From Krasilnikoviella flava (lineage in GTDB: Bacteria > Actinomycetota > Actinomycetes > Actinomycetales > Cellulomonadaceae): DNA of 64,000 nucleotides. A program made the translations under genes and the position numbers. The stretch's first letter is position 1. Every line of letters starts with the position of its first letter. Below are positions 16,497 to 24,760 of this stretch, in pieces. Where the stretch lies: NCBI RefSeq assembly GCF_900167525.1, contig NZ_FUZQ01000003.1, positions 62,001 to 126,000 on the forward strand. Reading direction: 5' to 3'. The notes beneath the pieces are model-generated. The model searched no databases. It was not told where the DNA came from and saw nothing but the letters and a program-made list of their open reading frames with translations.

Positions 16497-16795
16497 GATC
16501 CGGCTCCTCTCAGCAGGCCGGTGAGGGCCTCGGTGTAGTCCTCGAACGCGCGGCGCCCCTGCGGGGCGAGCGCGAGGTACGTGGCGGGGGTGCGACCCTC
16601 GTGGGTCTTGGTGACGCGGACGTAGCCCGCGTCCTCGAGCTTGCGCAGGTGGGTGGACAGGTTGCCGGCGGTCATGCCGAGCAGCTTCTGCAGCTTGGGG
16701 AAGCTCAGCTCGTCACCGGCGTCCAGGGCGGCGAGCGTCGCGACGACGCGCAGCCGGGCGGGCGCGTGGATGACGGGGTCGAGGGCGTCAGCCAC
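16493..16795 (-). CDS. Winged-helix transcriptional regulator
   Basis: 100 residues, a single winged-helix domain: 'VIHAPARLRVVATLAALDAGDELSF', recognition region 'LGMTAGNLSTHLRKLEDAGYV', wing 'VRVTKTHEGRTPATYLALAP', and a short C-terminal dimer helix. This small family (ArsR/MarR-like, often called winged-helix DNA-binding domain protein) usually sits beside ABC-2 exporters and represses them. GTG 16795 overlaps the end of the upstream membrane-protein gene by eight bases. A likely target is the inverted repeat at 17478-17490 in the operon promoter. Confidence 0.88.
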   Translation of the reverse strand: MADALDPVIHAPARLRVVATLAALDAGDELSFPKLQKLLGMTAGNLSTHLRKLEDAGYVRVTKTHEGRTPATYLALAPQGRRAFEDYTEALTGLLRGAGS

Positions 16796-17459
16796 GGCCT
16801 ACCGCCCCGTCCGCTCGGCGCCGCCCGCGCAGGAGCCGCAGGTGCTCGACGGCGGCCATCACGAGGAAGCCGCCACCGCCCGCGAGCGCCATGACGAGGT
16901 AGGTCATGGGCAGACCGGCGATGGTCGCAGCCGCGGCGACCAGCAGGATCCACGCGCCGAGCACGAAGAGGCTGCGGTCGCCGAAGGCCGCCGCCCCGCC
17001 GAGGTACAGCAGCCCGACCACCAGGCAGGCGCCGCCGTTGCTGACGAGGGCCATCAGCTCGCCGTCCGCGCCGGCGCGGGCGAGCCCGCCGAGGAAGACG
17101 CTGAAGGTGAGGAAGCCGAGCATCCACGACCAGCCGTACATCGCTCCCGTCCGCGCGGAGACGCCGCGCGTGCCCGAGGTCCGGCTGATGGTGTGCACCA
17201 TCGTGAAGACGACGGCCGCGGCGAGCGCGCCGGCGAACACCCAGTACGCCCACGCCTCGGGTGCGCCGTGGGCCCGGGCGCTGGTCCACAGGACCAGGTA
17301 GCCGGCGAGCCACGCGACCCCCCAGGCGCCGTAGAGCGCGCGGCCGTCCGGCTCGAGGGCGGCGCGGGCACGATCCTGCTGCTCGCGGATGAGCCGCAGC
17401 GAGTCCGCGGCTCCCAGCTCGACGGCGTCGCCGCCGGGTCGGTCTGGGCTGTCGGTCAT
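16788..17459 (-). CDS. Integral membrane protein, first gene of the ABC-2 operon
   Basis: 223 residues with about six hydrophobic helices; a charged N-terminus ('LRLIREQQDRARAALEPDGR') precedes the first. No named family is recognised, but proteins of this layout commonly lead winged-helix/ABC-2 operons in actinobacteria. ATG 17459 is preferred over an upstream in-frame ATG at 17489 because GCGAGG lies about six bases before it. Function unknown; it may be a third membrane subunit or a sensor for the exported compound. Confidence 0.78.
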   Translation of the reverse strand: MTDSPDRPGGDAVELGAADSLRLIREQQDRARAALEPDGRALYGAWGVAWLAGYLVLWTSARAHGAPEAWAYWVFAGALAAAVVFTMVHTISRTSGTRGVSARTGAMYGWSWMLGFLTFSVFLGGLARAGADGELMALVSNGGACLVVGLLYLGGAAAFGDRSLFVLGAWILLVAAAATIAGLPMTYLVMALAGGGGFLVMAAVEHLRLLRGRRRADGAVGRG

Positions 17460-17477
17460 CGCTACCTCGCAGAGAAC

Positions 17478-17502
17478 TTTGCGTTGCAAACTGGTTTGTC
17501 AA
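17478..17502 (-). promoter_or_regulatory. Promoter and inverted repeat of the ABC-2 operon
   Basis: On the minus strand TTGACA (17502-17497) is a consensus -35. Downstream of it lies the inverted repeat TTTGC-AAC-GCAAA (17490-17478), which is where a repressor would overlap the weak -10 region (AAGTTC). The winged-helix protein of the same operon is the obvious candidate ligand. Confidence 0.55.
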
Positions 17503-17633
17503 GCATGGCACGAGCGCCGGTGCGGCGTCAACGCACAGATCGGCCTGCCGCTGCGCCGCGCCCTCGAGGACGTCAGCCGCGGAGGCAGGCGCGCGCGGCC
17601 GAGGTTCCCGGCGGCGCGGCCTACGCTGACCCC

Positions 17634-18473
17634 GTGACCGCCGAGCGACCTGCCGTCCTCTCCCCCGTCGCGCCCGCGACCACCCCCGCCGAGCGCCGCC
17701 GGACCACCGCCGAGATCTGGATCGTGCTCGGCCTCAGCCTGGGCCAGAGCGGCGTGTACGCGCTGGTCAACATCGTCGCGCGGCTCACGGCCGAGACCCC
17801 GCTCGCAGACCAGTCCGCGACGCTCAACGCCAGCCAGTCCGACCGCTCGCTGCTCGACCTCACCTACCAGCTGCTGGGCGTCTTCTTCGCGCTGGTCCCT
17901 GTCGCACTGGCGCTCTACCTGCTGAGCGGGCGAGCAGGCGCCACGTGGCGCGGCACCCGCCGTCGGATCGGGCTCGACTGGGGGCTCGACGGCGCCCGGC
18001 CCGGCCGCGACGTCGCGTGGGGCTTCGGGCTCGCCGCAGCCATCGGGATCCCGGGGCTCGCCTTCTACCTGCTGGGCCGCGCCCTCGGCATCACCGTGTC
18101 CGTGCAGGCCAGCGCCCTGAACGAGCACTGGTGGACGGTGCCCGTGCTCGTCGTGGCCGCCCTGCAGAACGGGCTGCTCGAGGAGGTCGTGGCCGTCGCC
18201 TACCTGCACGAGCGCACCCGCGACCTCGGCTGGTCGCGCCTGTGGTTCATCGTGTGGAGCTCGCTGCTGCGCGGCTCCTACCACCTGTACCAGGGCATCG
18301 GGCCGTTCTTCGGCAACGTCGTCATGGGCATCGTCTTCTCGTGGTTCTACACGAGCCGGTGGGGGCGGCAGCGGGTGGTGCCGCTCGTCGTCGCGCACAC
18401 CCTGCTCGACGTCGTCGCCTTCGTCGGGTACGCCCTGCTGCCCCAGGAGTGGAAGGACGCGCTCGGGCTGTAG
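17634..18473 (+). CDS. CPBP-family intramembrane metalloprotease
   Basis: 279 residues with about seven membrane helices. The CPBP/CAAX-protease signature is present: Glu183-Glu184 in 'LLEEVVAVAYLHER', the second motif 'RGSYHLYQG' with His, and the third 'VVAHTLLD' with His. These residues form the active site of Rce1-type intramembrane proteases. Bacterial members are linked to bacteriocin immunity or processing, and roles are often unknown. GTG 17634 lacks a ribosome site; TACGCT (17622-17627) ends six bases upstream, so the message is probably leaderless. It is divergent from the ABC-2 operon. Confidence 0.88.
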   Translation: MTAERPAVLSPVAPATTPAERRRTTAEIWIVLGLSLGQSGVYALVNIVARLTAETPLADQSATLNASQSDRSLLDLTYQLLGVFFALVPVALALYLLSGRAGATWRGTRRRIGLDWGLDGARPGRDVAWGFGLAAAIGIPGLAFYLLGRALGITVSVQASALNEHWWTVPVLVVAALQNGLLEEVVAVAYLHERTRDLGWSRLWFIVWSSLLRGSYHLYQGIGPFFGNVVMGIVFSWFYTSRWGRQRVVPLVVAHTLLDVVAFVGYALLPQEWKDALGL

Positions 18474-18511
18474 CCGGCCGACCCCGCCCGCCCGGCACCG
18501 CTACCGACGGC

Positions 18512-19084
18512 TCAGGCGCGCGGGCCGGCGCCGCGCAGCAGGGTGTCGACGATGCGCGCGGCGAGGGCGTCCGGGTCGCCGTCGGCGTCACCGCGCAGGG
18601 TCTCGCCGAGGAGGGCGTAGTAGACCCGGCGGACCCAGTCCAGGTCGGCCCCCGCGTCGATGAGCCCCTCGGCCCTGGCCCGCTCGAGCACGGCGACGCA
18701 GCGCCGGTCGATGTCCTGCTGGAGCGCGGCGGCCTCGCTGCCGGGCTCCGGCGTCAGCTCCAGGGCGAACGCCCAGGCACCCTTGACCTGGAGCACGTTG
18801 GCCGTGATCCGGTGCATCGCGACCAGCGGCGGCGCGGTGTCCGGCCGGCCGTCGTCGACCGCGTCGGCGAGCTGCCGGGCGGCCGTGGACGCCAGCGCCT
18901 CGATCAGCGCCTGGCGGTTGGCGAACCGCCGGTGGACGGTCGTCCGCGCCACGCCTGCCGCGGCCGCGATCGCATCCATGGACGCGCCCGGGTCCTCGGC
19001 GAGCACCCGCACGGCCGCCTCGAGTATCGCGCGCACGCTGCGCTCCGCGTCCGCCCTCAGGGGCCGCACCGTCGCCTCACCCAT
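18512..19084 (-). CDS. TetR-family transcriptional regulator
   Basis: 190 residues. The N-terminal HTH reads 'AILEAAVRVLAEDPGASMDAIAAAAGVARTTVHRRFANRQALIEAL', a standard TetR domain; the C-terminal ligand domain is helical with no clear assignment. ATG 19084 is preferred to ATG 19099 because GGAGG lies four bases upstream. It is transcribed away from the SDR gene, and the 140-bp gap between them holds the SDR promoter and a possible operator, so it most likely represses the SDR/EamA pair as well as itself. Confidence 0.9.
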   Translation of the reverse strand: MGEATVRPLRADAERSVRAILEAAVRVLAEDPGASMDAIAAAAGVARTTVHRRFANRQALIEALASTAARQLADAVDDGRPDTAPPLVAMHRITANVLQVKGAWAFALELTPEPGSEAAALQQDIDRRCVAVLERARAEGLIDAGADLDWVRRVYYALLGETLRGDADGDPDALAARIVDTLLRGAGPRA

Positions 19085-19131
19085 CACGCCTCCGCTCATC
19101 CGTGGACTGACGCCAACCGTACACGCCGGAT

Positions 19132-19189
19132 GCAGTATTTCAGCTAACTGCGTCACAACTGTTGCATATTGTGTATTTCCCGGTACTGT
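19132..19189 (+). promoter_or_regulatory. SDR-gene promoter with possible TetR operator
   Basis: TTGCAT (19162-19167) and TACTGT (19184-19189) are 16 bp apart and point toward the SDR gene. Upstream, GCAGT (19132-19136) and ACTGC (19147-19151) form a 20-bp inverted repeat that could bind the divergent TetR protein. The local sequence is AT-rich against the rest of the window, as promoters are. Confidence 0.55.
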
Positions 19190-19223
19190 CATGACTCAGT
19201 TGTCGTCGACCGAAGGAGCAGTC

Positions 19224-20033
19224 GTGCACCCCACCGCCCTCATCACCGGAGCGTCGTCGGGCCTCGGCGCAGAGTTCGCCGCCCAGCTCGCCGCCACCGG
19301 GCACGACGTGATCCTGGTGGCCCGCTCGCGCGACCGCCTCGTCGCGCTCGCCGAGCGGCTCGCCACCGAGCACGGCGTGGCCACCCACGTGCTGGTCCAG
19401 GACCTCGCCGCGCCGGACGCAGCCCGCCGCGTCGCCGACGAGGTGGCCGCCCGTGGGCTGCACGTCGACCTGCTGGTCAACAACGCCGGCTTCGGCACCT
19501 GCGGACGGTTCGAGGAGATCGCCCCCGAGCGCGACCACGACCTGCTGATGGTCGACGTGGTCGCGCTGGTCGACCTCACCCACGAGCTCCTGCCGGGCAT
19601 GCTGGACCGCGGCCACGGCGCCGTCGTGAACGTCGCGTCCAACGCCGCCTTCCAGCCCGACCCGTACTTCGCCGTCTACGGCGCCGCCAAGGCGTTCGTG
19701 CTGAGCTTCGGCCTCGCCCTGCGCCAGGAATACCGCCACCGGGGCGTCCGCGTGCTCACCCTGTGCCCCGGCCCCGTCGAGACCGCGTTCTTCGACACCA
19801 TCGGCACCCGCCGGGCGGCCGTCACCGGCGCCATGACCACCCCGCCGCCCGTCGTGCGCGCCGCCCTGCGCGCCCTGGACCGCGACCGCGGCTACCTGGC
19901 GCCCGGCCTCGGCAACGCCCTCACCGCGCACCTCGTGCCCCGCCGTCCCCGCGCCCTGGTCGCGGCCCTCGCCGAGCGCGTCACCCGCACGGTCCTGTCC
20001 GCTCCCGCCACCACGCGGGAGCGGGTCGCATGA
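19224..20033 (+). CDS. Short-chain dehydrogenase/reductase
   Basis: 269 residues with a Rossmann fold. The cofactor loop is 'TGASSGLG' near the N-terminus, 'NNAGFG' follows, and the catalytic Tyr and Lys lie in 'YFAVYGAAKAF'. The form matches the classical SDR group related to DltE/YqjQ. GTG 19224 is chosen because AAGGAG (19213-19218) lies five bases before it; ATG 19191 would overlap the promoter. Its stop overlaps the EamA start (ATGA). The substrate is unknown. The divergent TetR gene is the probable regulator. Confidence 0.9.
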   Translation: MHPTALITGASSGLGAEFAAQLAATGHDVILVARSRDRLVALAERLATEHGVATHVLVQDLAAPDAARRVADEVAARGLHVDLLVNNAGFGTCGRFEEIAPERDHDLLMVDVVALVDLTHELLPGMLDRGHGAVVNVASNAAFQPDPYFAVYGAAKAFVLSFGLALRQEYRHRGVRVLTLCPGPVETAFFDTIGTRRAAVTGAMTTPPPVVRAALRALDRDRGYLAPGLGNALTAHLVPRRPRALVAALAERVTRTVLSAPATTRERVA

Positions 20034-21013
20034 GGTCCGTCGGCGCGCCCCGCGGCACGACCGTCCGCGCCTCCGTCGGGGCGGGTGCGGCGATGCTGCT
20101 CGTCGGCACGTCGACGGCGGTCTCCGCGACCGTCGCGGACTACCCGGTCCTGGTCGGGCAGGCCCTGCGCTACGCGCTCGCCGCGGCGATCCTGCTCGCC
20201 GTCCTGCGGCACCGGCGGCCGCCCCGTGTCCGTCTGACGCCGCGCGACGTCCTGCTGGTGGCCGCGCTCGCCGCCACCGGCCTGGCCGGCTTCAACCTGT
20301 GCCTCGTCGAGGCGACCCGGCACGCGGGTCCCGCCATGATCGGCGCCGTCATCGGGGGCGTGCCCGTGGTCCTCGCCCTCGCCGGCCCGCTGCTGGAGCG
20401 ACGGCGCCCCGCCCCGCGCACCGTGACGGCCGCCGTCGTCGTCGCGCTCGGCACCGCCGTCGCCGCCGGGCTGGGCTCGGGCAGCCTCACCGGCCTCCTG
20501 CTGTCCGTCGGCGCGCTCGCCGGCGAGGTCGCCTTCTCCCTGCTCGCCGTCCCGCTGCTGCCGAAGCTCGGCCCCCTGCGGGTGGCCGCGTACCCCGCCG
20601 CGCTCGCCGCCCCCCTGCTGCTGGTGGCGGGCCTCGCCCTGGACGGCCCGGCGGCGCTGCGCCTGCCCACCCCCGGCGAGGCGGCGGCGTTCGTATACCT
20701 CGGCGCGGTCGTCACCGCGGCCGCCTTCTTCCTCTGGTACGACGCGCTGGGCCGGCTCGGCGCCGACCGCGCGGGCCTCTTCGCCGGCCTCGTCCCCGTC
20801 GGCGCCCTGCTCACCACCGTCGTGCTCGGGCTCGGCCACGTCGGCACGGCGGACGTCGCCGGCGCACTGGTCGTCGGCGCGGGCGTCGTGCTCGGCACGA
20901 CCCGTCGGTCGGACCTGCCACGCCCGTCGGGCCTGTCGGGACCCGGGTCTCGACAGGCCCGACCGGCGGGTCAGCCCGCGGACGCCCGCAGCGCGCGGAG
21001 CCCCTCCCGGTGA
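20030..21013 (+). CDS. EamA/DMT-family membrane transporter
   Basis: 327 residues with ten hydrophobic helices in two EamA repeats ('LVGQALRYALAAAILLAVL' in the first, 'GALAGEVAFSLLAVPLLPKL' opening the second), typical of drug/metabolite exporters such as RhtA or YdcZ relatives. It is translationally coupled to the SDR gene. After the last helix the reading frame runs through a family-1 palindromic repeat ('LSGPGSRQARPAG') and ends 43 bases inside the converging ATPase gene. The natural end of the protein was probably earlier, with the repeat having removed the original stop. Confidence 0.85.
   Translation: MRSVGAPRGTTVRASVGAGAAMLLVGTSTAVSATVADYPVLVGQALRYALAAAILLAVLRHRRPPRVRLTPRDVLLVAALAATGLAGFNLCLVEATRHAGPAMIGAVIGGVPVVLALAGPLLERRRPAPRTVTAAVVVALGTAVAAGLGSGSLTGLLLSVGALAGEVAFSLLAVPLLPKLGPLRVAAYPAALAAPLLLVAGLALDGPAALRLPTPGEAAAFVYLGAVVTAAAFFLWYDALGRLGADRAGLFAGLVPVGALLTTVVLGLGHVGTADVAGALVVGAGVVLGTTRRSDLPRPSGLSGPGSRQARPAGQPADARSARSPSR
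20929..20966. repeat. Palindromic repeat, family 1 (copy 5)
   Basis: GGGCCTGTCGGGACC and its inverse GGTCTCGACAGGCCC are separated by one or two bases. The element encodes the tail of the EamA protein and lies at the 3' ends of two converging genes, where a hairpin could end both transcripts. Confidence 0.85.
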
Positions 21014-22659
21014 TCGGCCTGCGCCTCCGGGTCGGGCACCGGCAGGGAGGCCAGCAGCTGCTTGGTGTAGGTCTCGCGGGGAGCGCCCAGCACCTCCGCG
21101 CCCGTGCCCTCCTCGACCAGCTGGCCGCGGTAGAGCACCGCGATCCGGTCGGCGAGGAGGTCCACGACCGCCAGGTCGTGCGACACGAACAGGCAGGCGA
21201 AGCCCAGCTCCTTCTGCAGCTCGGCGAAGAGCTCCAGCACGCGGGCCTGCACCGACACGTCGAGGGCCGACGTCGGCTCGTCCGCGACGAGCAGCTCCGG
21301 GTCGAGCGCCAGCCCGCGCGCGAGCGACGCCCGCTGGCGCTGCCCGCCGGACAGCTCGTGCGGGAAGCGGTCGCCGTAGCTGCGCGGCAGCTGCACCGCC
21401 TCGAGGAGCTCGTCGACCCGCTGGCGCGCGGCCTCGGGGTTCCGTGCCCGCCCGTGCACCACCAGCGGCTCGGCCACGCACTCGGCGATGGTCAGCAACG
21501 GGTTGAACGACGTGGCCGGGTCCTGGAAGACGAACCCCAGCCGCGGCCGCATCGCCTTGAGGTCGCGACCCTTTGCGCCGTGCATCTCGGTGCCGAGCAC
21601 GCGCAGCGACCCGCCGCTGACGGGCGTGAGGCCCGCGATGGCACGGGCGATCGTCGTCTTGCCGGACCCCGACTCCCCCACGAGCCCCAGCACCTCGCCG
21701 GGACGGATCGCCAGCGACACGCCGTTCACGGCCGTGAACGCCGGCTGCCGGAACCGGCCGGGATAGGTGATCGTGAGGCCCTCGGCCCGCACGACCGGCT
21801 CGGACGCCTCCCACCCCTCGGGCCGGGCGGCCGCCCGCTCGAGGGCGCGGGCGGTGCCCTCCCCGACGCGCGGCACGGCCTTGAGCAGGGCCTTCGTGTA
21901 GTCGGCCTGCGGGTCCCCGAACAGGTCCTTGACGGGCGCCTGCTCCACGACCTTGCCCTGGTACATCACGGCGACCCGGTCGGCCAGGTCGGCCACCACG
22001 CCCATGTTGTGGGTGATGAGCACGATGGCGGTGCCCGTCTCGTCGCGCAGGTGGCGCAGCAGGTCGAGGATCTCGGCCTGCACCGTGACGTCGAGCGCCG
22101 TCGTCGGCTCGTCCGCGACGATGAGGCTCGGCCCCAGCACCAGCGCCATCGCGATGACGATGCGCTGCTTCTGCCCGCCCGAGAACTGGTGCGGGTAGTG
22201 GTCCACCCGGTGCTCGGGGTCGGGGATGCCGACCGTGCCGAGCACCTCGATCGCCCGGCGCCGCGCCACCTTCTTCGACACGTCGCCGTGCGCCCGGATG
22301 CCCTCGGCGATCTGCCACCCCACGGTGTACACGGGGTTGAGCACGCTGGAGGGCTCCTGGAACACCATCGCCACGTCCCGGCCGCGCACCTGCCGCAGCC
22401 GCGCCGCCGAGACCGAGATGACGTCGGTCGTCGCGCCGTCGCGCCCGGTGAGCACGACGGCGCCGCTGGTGGTCGCCGTCTCCGGCAGCAGGCCGAGGAT
22501 GGTCTTGGCCGTGACGGTCTTGCCCGACCCCGACTCCCCGACGACGGCGAGCACCTCGCCCGGCTGGACGTCGAGGCTCACGCCGTCGACGGCCCGCACC
22601 GGGCCGGCATCCGTGGCGAACGAGACCGCGAGGTCCGTGATCGATGCGACGGCGCTCAT
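20971..22659 (-). CDS. ABC transporter ATPase, fused DppD-DppF type (second system)
   Basis: 562 residues with two ABC domains. Domain 1: Walker A 'GESGSGKTV' (Lys47), signature 'FSGGQKQR', Walker B 'LIVADEPTTALD'. Domain 2: Walker A 'GESGSGKTT', signature 'LSGGQRQR', Walker B 'LLVADEPTSALD'. 'AVPRVGEGT' in the middle is the Opp-type extension at the end of the first domain. It is the last gene of a four-gene operon for an Opp/Dpp importer and overlaps the upstream permease by four bases. Peptides are the default cargo of the family; nothing nearby points to sugar. Confidence 0.93.
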   Translation of the reverse strand: MSAVASITDLAVSFATDAGPVRAVDGVSLDVQPGEVLAVVGESGSGKTVTAKTILGLLPETATTSGAVVLTGRDGATTDVISVSAARLRQVRGRDVAMVFQEPSSVLNPVYTVGWQIAEGIRAHGDVSKKVARRRAIEVLGTVGIPDPEHRVDHYPHQFSGGQKQRIVIAMALVLGPSLIVADEPTTALDVTVQAEILDLLRHLRDETGTAIVLITHNMGVVADLADRVAVMYQGKVVEQAPVKDLFGDPQADYTKALLKAVPRVGEGTARALERAAARPEGWEASEPVVRAEGLTITYPGRFRQPAFTAVNGVSLAIRPGEVLGLVGESGSGKTTIARAIAGLTPVSGGSLRVLGTEMHGAKGRDLKAMRPRLGFVFQDPATSFNPLLTIAECVAEPLVVHGRARNPEAARQRVDELLEAVQLPRSYGDRFPHELSGGQRQRASLARGLALDPELLVADEPTSALDVSVQARVLELFAELQKELGFACLFVSHDLAVVDLLADRIAVLYRGQLVEEGTGAEVLGAPRETYTKQLLASLPVPDPEAQADHREGLRALRASAG

Positions 22660-23696
22660 GCGTCGTCTCCCTTCGGGTTCGGCTCGACGGCCGTCGCCGC
22701 CACGGCGCCGGACACCTGGCCGGAGCGGGCGCGGGAACGCAGCCGCGGGTCGGCCAGGTCGTTCAGCGACTCACCCATGAGCGTCATGCCCATCGCCGCC
22801 AGCACGATGGCCAGGCCGGGGAAGAGCGCCGTCCACCAGATGCCGGAGGTGACGTCGGCGAGCGAGCGCTGCAGGTCGTACCCCCACTCCGCCGCGGCCG
22901 TCGGCTCGATGCCGAAGCCGAGGAAGCCGAGCCCGGCGAGCGTGAGGATCGCCTCCGACGCGTTGAGCGTGACGATGAGCGGCAGCGTGCGCGTGGAGTT
23001 GCGCAGCACGTGGCGCGTCATGATGCGCCAGTGCCCGGTGCCGAGCACGCGCGCCGAGTCGACGAACGCCTCCGCCTTGATGCGCACCACCTCGGCGCGC
23101 ACCACCCGGAAGTACTGCGGCACGAACACCACCGTGATCGACAGCGCGGCGGCGAGGATGCCGCCCCACATGCTCGACTGCCCGCCGGAGATGACGATGG
23201 CGAGCAGGATGGCGAGCAGCAGGGACGGGAACGCGTAGATCGCGTCGGCGACGACCACGAGCAACCGGTCGAGCCAGCCGCCGAAGTACCCGGACACCAG
23301 GCCCAGCAGCACGCCCACGACGATCGACGAGGCCACGGCGACCAGCACGACCAGCAGCGCCGTACGGGCACCCCAGATCACGCGGGACAGCACGTCGTAC
23401 CCGCCCACCGTGGTGCCGAACCAGTGCTCCGCCGACGGCGGCTGCTGGGCGCCGAACGCGCCGTCGAGGTCGCGCAGCTGCGACCAGCCGTACGGGGCCA
23501 GCAGCGGCGCGAACACCGCGACCAGCACGAACACGGCCGTCAGGACGAGACCGGCGATGAGCATGCCCCGCTGGAGCCCGACGCTCTGGCGCACCTGGTG
23601 CACCACGGGCAGCTTCTTGAACCAGGCTCCCCGGCCTCCGACGTGCTCCGGGGCCGCGCCGGCGGTGCCGACGCTGGTGATCTCTCCGCTGGTCAT
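22656..23696 (-). CDS. ABC transporter permease, DppC type (second system)
   Basis: 346 residues. A cytoplasmic tail precedes the first membrane helix, followed by 'EHWFGTTVGGYDVLSRVIWGAR', the DppC-specific segment, then five core helices. The EAA loop is near 'FVDSARVLGTGHWRIMTRHVLRN'. The last ~30 residues are a hydrophilic tail. ATG 23696 shares one base with the stop of the upstream permease (TGATG), and its own stop overlaps the ATPase start, so the three are co-translated. Confidence 0.92.
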   Translation of the reverse strand: MTSGEITSVGTAGAAPEHVGGRGAWFKKLPVVHQVRQSVGLQRGMLIAGLVLTAVFVLVAVFAPLLAPYGWSQLRDLDGAFGAQQPPSAEHWFGTTVGGYDVLSRVIWGARTALLVVLVAVASSIVVGVLLGLVSGYFGGWLDRLLVVVADAIYAFPSLLLAILLAIVISGGQSSMWGGILAAALSITVVFVPQYFRVVRAEVVRIKAEAFVDSARVLGTGHWRIMTRHVLRNSTRTLPLIVTLNASEAILTLAGLGFLGFGIEPTAAAEWGYDLQRSLADVTSGIWWTALFPGLAIVLAAMGMTLMGESLNDLADPRLRSRARSGQVSGAVAATAVEPNPKGDDA

Positions 23697-24739
23697 CAGT
23701 ACCTCACCCTCGGGTCGATCAGGGCGGCGATGACGTCGACGAGGAAGTTCGTCACCGCCACGACCACGGCCATCAGCACGACGATGCCCTGCACGGCCAC
23801 GAAGTCGCGCGCCTGCAGGTACTCCGACAGCTGGAAGCCGAGGCCGCGCCACTCGAACGTGGTCTCGGTCAGCACGGCCCCCACGAGCAGCATCGCGACC
23901 TGCATGCCGGCCACGGTGATGATCGGGATGAGCGCCGGGCGCCACGCGTGCTTGCGCACCAGACGCCCCTCCTTGACGCCCCGCGACCGGGCGGCGTCGA
24001 TGTAGCCCGTGCCGAGGGTGCCGATCATGTTGGTGCGCACGAGGCGCAGGAACACACCGGCGGTGAGGAGGCCCAGCGCGATGGCCGGCAGGGCGGCGTG
24101 GGACAGCACGTCGAGCACGACGGCCGGGTCCCCGGTCTTGAAGGCGTCGATGAGCATGAACCCGGAGTCCGCCCCGGCGAGCTGCATCGCGATCTCCCCG
24201 TCGGTGGACACGCGGCCCGCCACGGGGAACCAGCCCAGCCAGACGGAGAACACGAGCTTGAGGATGAGGCCGGCGAAGAAGACGGGCGTCGCGTAGGCCA
24301 GGATCGCGAGGATGCGGAGCACCGCGTCCGGCAGCCGGTCGCGGAAGTAGCCGCTGACCATGCCGAACGGGACGCCCAGGACGAGCGCCACGAGGACCGC
24401 GTAGCACGCGAGCTCGAGCGTCGCGGCACCGTAGGTGGTCAGCACCTCGGTGACGGGGCGGTTGTCGCTGATCGTGGTGCCGAAGTCGCCCGAGAAGATG
24501 TTGGTGAGGTACTCCCAGTACTGGACCAGGATCGGGCGGTCGTAGCCCGCCGCGTGGATCAGCTGCTGGAGCTGGTCGGGCGGCAGCTTGCCGCCCAGCG
24601 CGGCGGTGATGGGGTCACCGGTCGCGCGCATGAGCGCGAAGACGGTGGTGACCAGGATGAACACGGTGGGGATGATGAGCAGGAAGCGCACCAGGATGTA
24701 GCGTCCCAGTGCGCTTCCTGCCGTACTACGCGAGGCCAC
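23696..24739 (-). CDS. ABC transporter permease, DppB type (second system)
   Basis: 347 residues. It begins 'GRYILVRFLLIIPTVFILVTTVFALMRATGDP', the DppB-type first helix and periplasmic start, and has about six membrane segments with the EAA loop near 'YIDAARSRGVKEGRLVRKHAWRP'. The segment 'FPVAGRVSTDGEIAMQLAGADSGFMLIDAF' is a periplasmic loop. It follows the binding-protein gene by about 20 bases and pairs with the DppC protein encoded next. Confidence 0.92.
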   Translation of the reverse strand: MASRSTAGSALGRYILVRFLLIIPTVFILVTTVFALMRATGDPITAALGGKLPPDQLQQLIHAAGYDRPILVQYWEYLTNIFSGDFGTTISDNRPVTEVLTTYGAATLELACYAVLVALVLGVPFGMVSGYFRDRLPDAVLRILAILAYATPVFFAGLILKLVFSVWLGWFPVAGRVSTDGEIAMQLAGADSGFMLIDAFKTGDPAVVLDVLSHAALPAIALGLLTAGVFLRLVRTNMIGTLGTGYIDAARSRGVKEGRLVRKHAWRPALIPIITVAGMQVAMLLVGAVLTETTFEWRGLGFQLSEYLQARDFVAVQGIVVLMAVVVAVTNFLVDVIAALIDPRVRY

Positions 24740-24760
24740 GGGAAGAGCTCAGTCCGTCTC

